Of a stretch of 13,193 nt of DNA, positions 1-6,273 are shown one piece after another. The number at the start of each line of letters is the position of its first letter. The first letter of the stretch is position 1. Below the pieces are notes generated by a model. That model saw nothing but the letters and a program-made list of their open reading frames with translations, was not told where the DNA came from and did not search any database. The stretch comes from an uncultured Bacteroidales bacterium (GTDB lineage: Bacteria > Bacteroidota > Bacteroidia > Bacteroidales > Paludibacteraceae). The translations under genes and the position numbers were made by a program. The stretch covers positions 1 to 13,193 of the forward strand of contig CALAUY010000040.1 in NCBI GenBank assembly GCA_937892015.1. The letters run 5' to 3'.

Positions 1-28
1 GAAACTTGAAACTTGAAACTTGAAACTT
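1..28. repeat. Tandem heptamer array GAAACTT, four exact copies
   Basis: Four perfect head-to-tail copies of GAAACTT start at the first base of the window, so the array may continue to the left. The last copy ends one base before the ATG of the small lipoprotein gene. The repeat therefore forms the immediate 5' leader of that gene. It also supplies an in-frame TTG at 20 that could extend the protein by three residues. Confidence 0.9.
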
Positions 29-244
29 ATGCATACGAAGTATTCTGAAATAGCCCTTGTGGTGTCTATCTTGTTCCTTTTCGCTCTTGCCTGTCTGCTT
101 GGCAGTTGCAACGTGACCCGTACTGTCACCACCACTGCCCAGACTGTCCAGCGTGGCGACACCACCATCGTCATCATGACCAAGACCATCGAGAGTTATG
201 ATGGTAAGGTAGATGCAAGTAAGCTGCTGGAGATGACGAAGTAA
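29..244 (+). CDS. Small putative lipoprotein, unrecognised (71 aa)
   Basis: I do not recognise a named family with confidence. The protein has a short polar N-terminus, a hydrophobic segment at about residues 8-25 and a lipobox-like LLGSC ending at Cys27. A short Thr/Val-rich, probably beta-forming domain of about 44 residues follows (TRTVTTT, then RGDTTIVIMTKTIESYDGK). It would be exported and either lipid-anchored or held by one membrane segment. From memory only, similar tiny proteins sit next to N-acetylmuramoyl-alanine amidase genes in Bacteroides and Prevotella; nothing upstream is visible here to test that. I chose ATG at 29, which directly follows the heptamer array; an in-frame TTG at 20 inside the array is the alternative. 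No Shine-Dalgarno is visible. Its own promoter, if any, lies outside the window. Confidence 0.55.
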   Translation: MHTKYSEIALVVSILFLFALACLLGSCNVTRTVTTTAQTVQRGDTTIVIMTKTIESYDGKVDASKLLEMTK

Positions 245-255
245 TTTTTTTTGAC

Positions 256-293
256 AGAAATAGTCACAAGAAATAGTCACAAGAAATAGTCAA
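256..293. repeat. 13-bp tandem repeat, about 2.9 copies
   Basis: Units AGAAATAGTCACA at 256-268 and 269-281 are identical. A third unit at 282-293 is nearly complete and decays into GA-rich sequence (GAGAAAG, AAAAGAAAG). It lies just after the small lipoprotein gene in an otherwise non-coding stretch. The function is unknown; it is probably a slippage-generated intergenic repeat. Confidence 0.85.
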
Positions 294-416
294 GAGAAAG
301 TATCAAAAGAAAGTTTAAAAGAGAGTATTCAAAACGTTCTCTATCTGTGCAAAAAATGCCCCAAAAACCACTGAAAATGTGCGCATAAAGGTCAAAAAAG
401 CAAAAAAATGCACCAT

Positions 417-432
417 AAAAATGCACTTTTTT
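417..432 (+). promoter_or_regulatory. Shared upstream box AAAAATGCACTTTTTT (candidate operator or UP element)
   Basis: This 16-nt sequence lies 33 nt upstream of the -7 element of the promoter for the gene at 508. The identical 16-mer occurs on the minus strand at 5325-5340, between the divergent gldJ and folP promoters. A second AAAAATGCAC lies just upstream, at about 405-414. The match is visible. Its role as a protein-binding site is inference, and A/T-tract composition raises the chance of coincidence. Confidence 0.4.
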
Positions 433-458
433 CGAAAAAAACGCGGTTATGTCAAAAA

Positions 459-476
459 TTTTTTGTAACTTTGCAG
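459..476 (+). promoter_or_regulatory. Bacteroidota-type promoter core for the gene at 508
   Basis: TAACTTTG at 466-473 matches the Bacteroidota -7 consensus TAnnTTTG. It lies within TTTTTTGTAACTTTGCAG. The start codon is 34 nt past the element, giving a leader of roughly 20-30 nt. The -33 TTTG element is not obvious. The same 18 nt recur at 5270-5287 (-) and 5398-5415 (+). Confidence 0.75.
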
Positions 477-507
477 CGGGAAACGCTTAAAAAAGAAAGG
501 ATGAATC

Positions 508-1686
508 ATGAAAGAGCCCAAACGCATACTCTTTGTATCGCAGCAAATTTACCCCTTTTTGGCAGAGGAGACCCCTCTTCGCATGCTGAACAGAAAACTC
601 CCTCAAGCCTGCCAAGAAGCGGGTTATGAGACGCGTACGTTCATGCCGAAGTTCGGAGAGATTAACGAGCGCAAGAATCAACTTCATGAAGTGATTCGCC
701 TTTCGGGCATCAACATCATCATTGCCGAGGCTGATCATCCGTTACTGCTGAAAGTGGCATCTATCCAGTCAGCGCGCATTCAGGTCTATTTCATTGACAA
801 CGACGACTATTTCAATCGCAGAAAGGGTGTAGTCGATCAGAACGGTGCGGAATATCCCGACAACGAAGAGCGTTGCATTTTCTTCGCTCGCGGAACGCTG
901 GAGACGATACAGAAGTTGCGTTGGTTGCCTGACATAGTGCAGTGTTCGGGTTGGATGTCGGCCCTTGTGCCGTTCTACTTGCGAACGGCTTTCAAGGATA
1001 CTCCTTTCTTTGCGCGGACTAAAGTAGTGGTAGGTTTGACCGACGAGCGTTTTTCCAAACCCTTCAGTCCGAGTTTTGCCACCAAGACGCGGTTCGAGGG
1101 TGTCAACCGTGATGCCATTGCTCCGCTCTTCGACAAGGAGGTGAGTTACCAAACGCTGATGAAGCTGTCGATTAAGTACGCCGATGCTGTTACTATCCAG
1201 ACTCCCGGTGTTGACCCCGAACTGATTGCTTACGCGCACGAACTGGGGAAAGAGGTGCTGGACTATAAAGGCGACACGTCAGCATACGTGGAGACGTATC
1301 GTCAGATGTTGGCAGAGATGGAGGTGAGAATGCGAGAAGAGGCTGAAAAGCAAGCCGAATTGGCGAAGAACAGCGTTGTAGAGACACCGCCGATGCCTAA
1401 ACGCGCGGTTGTTGAGGCAAACAAGCGGGTGGCATCGCGGCGCAGAACGGTTGTTGAGGTGCAACCAACAACGAAGAGGCGCAGAACTACGGTTATAGAG
1501 CAACCATCGACAAGGCGGCGCAAAGCAGCTGCTGAAGAGCCCAAGCCGACGAGAAGGCGTGGCCGAGCGGATGCCAAACAGCCGCTATCCAAGCGCGCCA
1601 AGAGCGCAACGGCAAAGAAGGCAACGTCTAAACGCATGACGCCAACCAAAACCAACAGGACCAGAAAGAAGGGAAACAACGAGTAA
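508..1686 (+). CDS. Glycogen/starch synthase-like (GT5 N-domain) protein with basic repeat tail
   Basis: Residues 1-265 resemble the N-terminal Rossmann domain of GlgA-type synthases. Landmarks are the opening KRILFVSQQIYPF, the middle segment YPDNEERCIFFARGTLETI (116-134) and PDIVQCSGWMSALVPFYLRT (141-160), which matches the GlgA segment around the HDW motif. The KTGGL nucleotide-sugar loop is absent and the His of HDW is replaced (CSGW). The C-terminal GT-B half is missing altogether. I therefore expect no glucosyl transfer. Residues 265-290 are charged and probably helical. Residues 298-388 are Arg/Lys-rich 13-residue repeats. ATG at 508 follows AAAGAAAGG; an ATG at 501 is out of frame. 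The DUF4270-type gene follows after 30 bp, probably in one operon. Single-domain 'glycogen synthase' proteins of about 270 residues are known in Bacteroides (from memory); the tail is the unusual part. Confidence 0.8.
   Translation: MKEPKRILFVSQQIYPFLAEETPLRMLNRKLPQACQEAGYETRTFMPKFGEINERKNQLHEVIRLSGINIIIAEADHPLLLKVASIQSARIQVYFIDNDDYFNRRKGVVDQNGAEYPDNEERCIFFARGTLETIQKLRWLPDIVQCSGWMSALVPFYLRTAFKDTPFFARTKVVVGLTDERFSKPFSPSFATKTRFEGVNRDAIAPLFDKEVSYQTLMKLSIKYADAVTIQTPGVDPELIAYAHELGKEVLDYKGDTSAYVETYRQMLAEMEVRMREEAEKQAELAKNSVVETPPMPKRAVVEANKRVASRRRTVVEVQPTTKRRRTTVIEQPSTRRRKAAAEEPKPTRRRGRADAKQPLSKRAKSATAKKATSKRMTPTKTNRTRKKGNNE
1399..1671 (+). repeat. Coding 39-bp (13-residue) degenerate repeats, about seven units
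   Basis: Within the C-terminus of the preceding gene, 13-residue units follow one another without gaps from residue 298 to 388. Examples are RRRTVVEVQPTTK (311-323), RRRTTVIEQPSTR (324-336), RRKAAAEEPKPTR (337-349) and RRGRADAKQPLSK (350-362). The first unit (298-310) and the last two (363-388) are more degenerate. The pattern is a basic triplet, a small/Val/Glu stretch, then Pro-Ser/Thr-Lys/Arg. The tail is strongly positively charged and likely disordered. Confidence 0.85.
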
Positions 1687-1716
1687 ACAACGATTATTTT
1701 AGATATACAGCCAAAA

Positions 1717-3138
1717 ATGGGCAAACGAAATATTCTTTTGTGGGTAGTGCCGCTCGTGCTCGCAATGCTGACGAGCTGCGTGCGGGGCAGTGAAGATGAG
1801 ATTCTGAACGATGACGAGACGATTCTCGTCGGTTGCGACACGTTTCCGTTAAGTTCTATGTTGCGCGAGGGTGAGTACATCTACTCGACACCCGACTCAT
1901 TCTTGCTCGGTGAGTGCGAGACGATCTTCGGAACGCTTCATGCCGACATCCTCACGCAGCTTGTTTGCCCCGAGGGTTTCGCCTATCCCGAAGGTGCTGA
2001 GGTGGACTCCGTTTGCGTTTTCTTGTATTACAGCTCGTGGCACGGTGACGGCCACACGCCGCTCAGCCTCAATATCTATGAGATGGACGGCGAGGTGCTG
2101 GACTATAACGGCATCTATTCGAGTGGTGACTCGGTGGCACGTTTCTGTAGCAAACAGAAATGCCTTGTGGATAAGCCGCGCATCATCGTGGCAGAGAGTC
2201 CAACCGACTCGGTGATTAACAGCAACACGGGGGCGTATCTGCCATTTGTCACGTTCCGCCTGACGGACGAGTTTCGTGACCGTTTCTTCGCCATCAAGGA
2301 TTTCTCTGACCAGAACCGCTTCAATGAGCTCTTCAAGGGACTATACATCACTTCTGAGTTCGGAGGAGCTACTATCCTGCACGTGTCGGAGATTAGTATG
2401 GCCGTCTATTATCACTACACCTATCAGCAGCTGTACGACACCACGACGTACTATGAGGACGACATCAAGGGTTTCTACGCCAATACTGAAGTGCGGCAGA
2501 TCAACCACTACGACCTAATCAATCCGCAGTTGGACATCCTTGAACTGCTGGAAGACGAGGTGGATTTTGTCGTTTCCCCCGGGTATATCTTCACGGAACT
2601 CAGAATCCCGCTGAAGAGTCTGACGGACTCTATCCTCGGCGAGATAGGCTCCAAACGTGCGTATATCAACCAAGCTCTCATTGAGGTGGAGATACTGAAC
2701 GTTTACGAGGGAGATGATGACGATATGAAGCGCGACGATTGGCCACAGCCGAGCAACAACATGCTGCTCATCAAGGCCGATGCTCTGCAACGTTTCTTCA
2801 CCTCCAATGAGTTGCCGTCGGACACGTGTGCTCTGCTGCAGTCGATGACGGTATCGATTGACACGCTGGAACAGACGCATTACTACTACTCGTACGACCT
2901 CTCGTCGCTCCTGACGCAGCAATTGCGCGACGCTTCCGACCGTGCCGTCGTTCTGCCCGACACGCTCAAGATGGTTCTTGTGCCCGTTGATGTCACGTCC
3001 GGCACACTCTCGTCGTCGAGCACGACCACAACAATCACGTCCGTCAAGCATAAACAAACAATCAGCGCCACGGCAATCCGCAGCGCTAATATTAAGAACA
3101 ACCCAATGCGTTTGGAGGTTGTGTATTCAGGCTTTTGA
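1717..3138 (+). CDS. DUF4270-type surface lipoprotein
   Basis: This 473-residue protein starts with a type II signal peptide: KR, then a hydrophobic core, then LTSC with the lipidated Cys at 21. The sequence after the Cys (VRGSEDE) has an acidic patch at +5 to +7. Such patches fit the Bacteroidota lipoprotein export signal that sends lipoproteins to the outer leaflet. The remainder is beta-rich and carries DUF4270-like landmarks. These are a 'FLLGECETIFGTLHADILTQ' segment (62-81), an 'EVDSVCVFLYY' strand (95-105) and a following 'PLSLNIYEM' strand. The biochemical role of the family is unknown to me. A Ser/Thr run at about 436-447 is likely a linker before a final strand. The gene sits 30 bp after the GT5-like gene with no promoter between them, and ends convergently against gcvH. 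Family assignment rests on sequence feel, not a search. Confidence 0.75.
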   Translation: MGKRNILLWVVPLVLAMLTSCVRGSEDEILNDDETILVGCDTFPLSSMLREGEYIYSTPDSFLLGECETIFGTLHADILTQLVCPEGFAYPEGAEVDSVCVFLYYSSWHGDGHTPLSLNIYEMDGEVLDYNGIYSSGDSVARFCSKQKCLVDKPRIIVAESPTDSVINSNTGAYLPFVTFRLTDEFRDRFFAIKDFSDQNRFNELFKGLYITSEFGGATILHVSEISMAVYYHYTYQQLYDTTTYYEDDIKGFYANTEVRQINHYDLINPQLDILELLEDEVDFVVSPGYIFTELRIPLKSLTDSILGEIGSKRAYINQALIEVEILNVYEGDDDDMKRDDWPQPSNNMLLIKADALQRFFTSNELPSDTCALLQSMTVSIDTLEQTHYYYSYDLSSLLTQQLRDASDRAVVLPDTLKMVLVPVDVTSGTLSSSSTTTTITSVKHKQTISATAIRSANIKNNPMRLEVVYSGF

Positions 3139-3185
3139 CCTTTTAAACGTGGAGTTTTTAGAAGTACCCTTAGATTAACTTTGGT

Positions 3186-3560
3186 TTACAGAAGGGCTTT
3201 GTAGGCCTCGCTGTCGAGCAGGTTGTCGAGTTCGGCAGGGTCGTTGACGGTGATTTTCACCATCCATCCGTCGCCGTATGGGTCGTTGTTGACCAACTCG
3301 GGCTCGTCGTTGAGGCGCTCGTTGAACTCAAGCACTTCGCCCGTTGCGGGCATGTTCAGGTCAGAGACTGTTTTCACTGCCTCGACCGAACCGAACACGT
3401 CGCCTTGAGCAATCGTCTCGCCCACAGTATCCACATCTACAAACACGATTTCTCCCAGCTCCGACTGGGCGTAATCGGTAATGCCCACAAAGGCCTCTGC
3501 ACCCTTAACACGAATCCACTCGTGCTCTTTGGTGTACTTCAAATCAGCAGGTATATTCAT
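3186..3560 (-). CDS. gcvH: Glycine cleavage system H protein
   Basis: GcvH carries the lipoyl arm that shuttles the aminomethyl intermediate between the P, T and L proteins of the cytosolic glycine cleavage complex. Visible signatures are YTKEHEWIRV at the N-terminus, VGITDYAQSELGEIVFVD, and the lipoylation site FGSVEAVKTVSDL with Lys63. NDDPYGDGWM-like residues (NNDPYGDGWMVKI) follow near the C-terminus. The length of about 124 residues is normal. I start at the second ATG (MNIPADLKY), where homologues begin; an ATG six bases upstream (3566) is also possible. The gene lies about 15 bp after the gldJ stop on the same strand, so it is probably co-transcribed with gldJ. The gcvP and gcvT genes are not in the window, which is common in Bacteroidota, where the gcv genes are often scattered (general recollection). 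Confidence 0.95.
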   Translation of the reverse strand: MNIPADLKYTKEHEWIRVKGAEAFVGITDYAQSELGEIVFVDVDTVGETIAQGDVFGSVEAVKTVSDLNMPATGEVLEFNERLNDEPELVNNDPYGDGWMVKITVNDPAELDNLLDSEAYKALL

Positions 3561-3575
3561 AATCATTGCTTTTTA

Positions 3576-5222
3576 TTATCTCAAGCTTGAACCGTTGTCT
3601 ATCTGGTTGCCAACGGTTGACATAGCGCAGCGGAAACCAATAGTAGAGGAGCTCTTGTCTTGGTCCATATAGCGGCGCGAGGCCGGGTTGAGCCAATAGA
3701 CACGGTCTCGCCATGAGCCGCCCTTGTAAACGCGCGTTTGCTTGGTGATTTTGGGCGCGAGTATGTCGGTCGGGTCGAACCTAATGACTGCATCCTCGTC
3801 GTCGTCGAGCATTGCAAGAGCGGTGGTGTCCAGCGGGTAGTCGGTGTCAATCCGTGATGGCAGGTCTCCATCTTTCCAGTCGCGTTTGTCGTCTGCGCCG
3901 GCATATTCAACAGCAACGCGTCCGAGCGAATCGATGACGTACACCTCAATGCCCTCGTCGTTGAGCGTTTTCTTCGGGCGTGTATAGATATTGCCGCGGA
4001 AAGAGTTGTACTCGGATGTCTCTTGGTACGACGTCTCGCGATATACATCTAACACCCATTCGTTGACGTTGCCGGCCATGTTGTAGAGTCCGAAGTCGTT
4101 GGGTGCGTACTCATCGACAGGAGCGGTGATGACGTATCGGTCGTTGAGTGCGCCGGACACGCCCATCATGTCGCCTCGTCCGCGGACGAAGTTGGCCTGC
4201 AGTTGACCCGCCTGTTTCTTGGACAGATTGCGCGGATGGTAACCCGACCACGGGTAGATTTTGCCTTCAACGGTCAAACCGTCTTCACCGGCGATGGGTG
4301 CAAAAGCCGCGAATTCCCATTCGGCCTCGGTCGGCAGACGATATCCGGGGACGAGGATGCCGTCAGCGCGGTTCACTTTGCGCTCTACGCCCGTGTAGTC
4401 GGTTTTGGCTTTACGTCCATATGCCGGGATGTAGTCGGGCACGGAGAGATATTTCTCGGTGTTGAAGACGAACTTATCGGCCACCCATGCGTGATTGGGA
4501 TAACGCAGCGTGCGGTCTTCGCCGTCGATGATGACATCTTTCTCCTCCAGCTCGTAGTCGGGATAGGCGTCCTCGAAGCTGAGGTCACCGTTCTCGCCGA
4601 AATTGGTTGACCAATAATCTTCCTCTTGCGGTTGCAGGTCTTGGAAGTTAGGATACTCGATAGCTCCTGCCTGAATGAGTGCCAGCTCGTTAACGCGGTC
4701 AGTACGCCATTGGCAGTACGCCATCGCCTGTTCCCACGACACGCCCACAACGGGGTAGAACGAGAAGGCAGGGTGACGGTAGTAGTTGTCTAAATAGGGC
4801 TCATTGTACGCCATCTCTTCTCGCCAGACGGTGGTGTCGGGCAGAATAGCCTGTACCAGTTCGGGTGCAGTGTTGCCAAAGACCACGCGCATCCAGTGCT
4901 CGTACTCTCGCCAGTTGAGGTTGCTCACCTCGTACTTGTCCATAAAGAACGAGCTCACGGTGAGAGCGCGCTTGGCGTTGTTGCGCGGCGCGGTTATAAA
5001 CTCGTCGTTCTCGCCGATGGTGAATGTTCCGCCCTGAATGGGTACCATACCAACGGGATTGGCGTTACCAAGACCTTCGAGTGCTTCGAAGTTGGTAGTT
5101 TTCTCGTCAAAATAATTCCAGCCTGTTGTGTTGGACACTTTGGTGTTCAATTCGCGTTGCGAACATGACACCAGTCCGAGCACTGCAACAGATACTAAAA
5201 CAATACCAGTTTGTTTCCTCAT
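3576..5222 (-). CDS. gldJ: GldJ-family gliding/type IX secretion lipoprotein
   Basis: This 548-residue lipoprotein has a signal peptide ending in LVSC (Cys20) and an FGE-sulfatase (SUMF1) fold. GldJ is an outer-membrane-associated lipoprotein needed for gliding and for stability of GldK and the type IX secretion machinery in Flavobacterium. Landmarks are: NTTGWNYFDEKTTNFE (31-46), typical of GldJ after the Cys; GGTFTIGE (64-71); FFMDKYEVSNLNWREYEHW (92-110); LPDTTVW and YPVVGVSWEQAMAYCQWR; and RLPTEAEWEFAA (295-306). Later come GLYNMAGNVNEWVLDVY (378-394) and the closing YKGGSWRDRVYWLNPASRRY with GFRC (529-532). An acidic insertion (about 186-285) and another at 395-490 interrupt the core, as in GldJ. 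True FGE copper-site chemistry is not expected. It starts at ATG 5222, inside a 12-bp repeat leader, and is followed by gcvH. GldK/PorK is the nearest alternative, but the N-terminal signature favours GldJ. Confidence 0.85.
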   Translation of the reverse strand: MRKQTGIVLVSVAVLGLVSCSQRELNTKVSNTTGWNYFDEKTTNFEALEGLGNANPVGMVPIQGGTFTIGENDEFITAPRNNAKRALTVSSFFMDKYEVSNLNWREYEHWMRVVFGNTAPELVQAILPDTTVWREEMAYNEPYLDNYYRHPAFSFYPVVGVSWEQAMAYCQWRTDRVNELALIQAGAIEYPNFQDLQPQEEDYWSTNFGENGDLSFEDAYPDYELEEKDVIIDGEDRTLRYPNHAWVADKFVFNTEKYLSVPDYIPAYGRKAKTDYTGVERKVNRADGILVPGYRLPTEAEWEFAAFAPIAGEDGLTVEGKIYPWSGYHPRNLSKKQAGQLQANFVRGRGDMMGVSGALNDRYVITAPVDEYAPNDFGLYNMAGNVNEWVLDVYRETSYQETSEYNSFRGNIYTRPKKTLNDEGIEVYVIDSLGRVAVEYAGADDKRDWKDGDLPSRIDTDYPLDTTALAMLDDDEDAVIRFDPTDILAPKITKQTRVYKGGSWRDRVYWLNPASRRYMDQDKSSSTIGFRCAMSTVGNQIDNGSSLR

Positions 5223-5254
5223 AATAGTGACTATAATAGTGCCTATAATTGTGC
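5219..5254 (-). repeat. 12-bp tandem repeat (3 units) overlapping the gldJ start codon
   Basis: On the minus strand, three consecutive 12-mers read GCACAATTATAG, GCACTATTATAG and TCACTATTATGA. The last one contains the ATG of gldJ. The repeats fill most of the 5' leader between the -7 element and the start codon. They may affect translation or may be simple slippage products. Confidence 0.85.
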
Positions 5255-5269
5255 AAATATGCTTTCGGA

Positions 5270-5287
5270 CTGCAAAGTTACAAAAAA
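5270..5287 (-). promoter_or_regulatory. Promoter core for gldJ-gcvH
   Basis: Read on the minus strand, this is TTTTTTGTAACTTTGCAG, with the -7 element TAACTTTG at 5280 down to 5273. The gldJ ATG lies about 50 nt downstream. It faces away from the folP promoter at 5398-5415, leaving about 110 bp between the two cores. Confidence 0.75.
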
Positions 5288-5323
5288 CTTTTCAAAAAAT
5301 CTAACTTTTAGAGGAAAAAATGC

Positions 5324-5340
5324 AAAAAAAGTGCATTTTT
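5324..5340 (-). promoter_or_regulatory. Second copy of the AAAAATGCACTTTTTT box, within an ATGCA...TGCAT palindrome
   Basis: On the minus strand the sequence AAAAATGCACTTTTTTT repeats the box seen upstream of the gene at 508. On the plus strand it forms an imperfect palindrome (ATGCA, seven-base spacer, TGCAT at 5320-5336). It sits between the divergent gldJ and folP promoters, where one regulator could act on both. Regulatory function is inferred. Confidence 0.4.
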
Positions 5341-5397
5341 GTTAAAAAAAACGCAAAAAATGCATTATTTTGGCAAAATTTTGGGTCAAGTCGTAAA

Positions 5398-5415
5398 TTT
5401 TTTGTAACTTTGCAG
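5398..5415 (+). promoter_or_regulatory. Promoter core for folP-cdaA
   Basis: TAACTTTG at 5405-5412 matches the Bacteroidota -7 element. TTTG at 5380-5383 is a plausible -33 element, 21 nt upstream. The folP ATG at 5431 gives a leader of little more than 10-15 nt. Confidence 0.75.
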
Positions 5416-5430
5416 ACGATTTGAGATAAG

Positions 5431-6273
5431 ATGCAAATGCGACAAAAAACTTTGAACATAAATGGTCGATTGTTGGACCTTCGGATGCCGAAAGTGATGG
5501 CCATTATCAACGTCACACCGGATAGTTTTGTGCGGCACTGTGCGAACATCACCGAGGTGGAGGTTCTTCGGTGGGCATCGGACGCTCTTTCATCGGGAGC
5601 AGACATTCTCGATTTGGGAGGTTGCAGTACTCGTCCGGGTTCTACTCCGCCGTCGGAAGAGGAAGAGTGGCGGCGTATCCGTTTGGCGGTATCGGCCATT
5701 CGTCGTGAGTGGCCAGACGCAGTGCTGTCGATTGACACATGGCGAGCATCCGTGGCTCGACGGGCGGTGGACGACTATGGAGTGGATATCATCAACGACA
5801 TCAGTGGCGGTCAGTTCGACCCCGACATGTTCGCTACAGTGGCCAACGCGCACGTACCTTATATACTCACGCATACGCGCGCGATGCCCGACGTGATGCA
5901 ACAACATACCGACTACGATGACCTCATGAGCGAAATGCTCGCTTATATGCAACAGCGGGTGGACAGGTTGCACCAACTCGGCGTAGCCGACATCATCATC
6001 GACCCGGGTTTCGGTTTTGCCAAGACGACCGAACAGAACTACACTATACTGCGTCATCTTCATGCTTTGCAGGTACTCGGCCTGCCTGTTCTCGTTGGTC
6101 TGTCGCGCAAGAGCATGATTACGCAAGTGCTGGATATCACGGCAGAAGAAGCATTGGCCGGTACGGTGGCGCTGCAGACGTTGGCACTCGTGGGCGGTGC
6201 AGATATCTTGCGCGTACATGACGTAAAAGAAGCCAAACAACTCATCAAACTATACACACATTATGCTATTTGA
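5431..6273 (+). CDS. folP: Dihydropteroate synthase
   Basis: DHPS condenses 6-hydroxymethyl-7,8-dihydropterin pyrophosphate with p-aminobenzoate in cytosolic folate synthesis and is the target of sulfonamides. The TIM-barrel signatures run in order: MAIINVTPDSF (23-33, catalytic-site Asn27), DLGGCSTRPG (61-70, Thr67), LSIDTW (Asp102), IINDISGG (Asn122), IDPGFGFAKTTEQN (Asp191), GLSRKSM (Lys227) and RVHDVKEA (Arg261). All substrate-contact residues I know from the E. coli enzyme have counterparts. Two details differ from common forms. GGCSTRPG has Cys where Glu or Tyr is usual. The loop after NVTPDSF lacks the usual SDGG. The length, 280 residues, is normal. The start at 5431 has a second in-frame ATG two codons later. 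The 3' end overlaps cdaA by 11 bp, indicating translational coupling. Confidence 0.95.
   Translation: MQMRQKTLNINGRLLDLRMPKVMAIINVTPDSFVRHCANITEVEVLRWASDALSSGADILDLGGCSTRPGSTPPSEEEEWRRIRLAVSAIRREWPDAVLSIDTWRASVARRAVDDYGVDIINDISGGQFDPDMFATVANAHVPYILTHTRAMPDVMQQHTDYDDLMSEMLAYMQQRVDRLHQLGVADIIIDPGFGFAKTTEQNYTILRHLHALQVLGLPVLVGLSRKSMITQVLDITAEEALAGTVALQTLALVGGADILRVHDVKEAKQLIKLYTHYAI

Noticed and set aside
1..293. CRISPR-like array from the heptamer and 13-bp repeats
   Set aside because: Units are too short and directly adjacent, with no spacers, and no cas genes are present.
1302..1880. Open minus-strand frame of 192 codons opposite the basic repeat tail
   Set aside because: It is the complement of a low-complexity Arg/Lys-coding region and crosses the boundary between two well-supported genes. 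The product (Ser/Leu/Val-rich) has no recognisable domain.
3139..3185. Bidirectional terminator between the DUF4270-type gene and gcvH
   Set aside because: Only a weak CCCTT/AAGGG pairing with a loop of over 20 nt is seen, and no strong U-tract follows it in either direction.
3576..5222. Active formylglycine-generating or sulfatase-modifying enzyme
   Set aside because: The fold is shared, but the lipobox, the NTTGWNYFDE N-terminus and the family insertions fit GldJ. No sulfatase gene is nearby.
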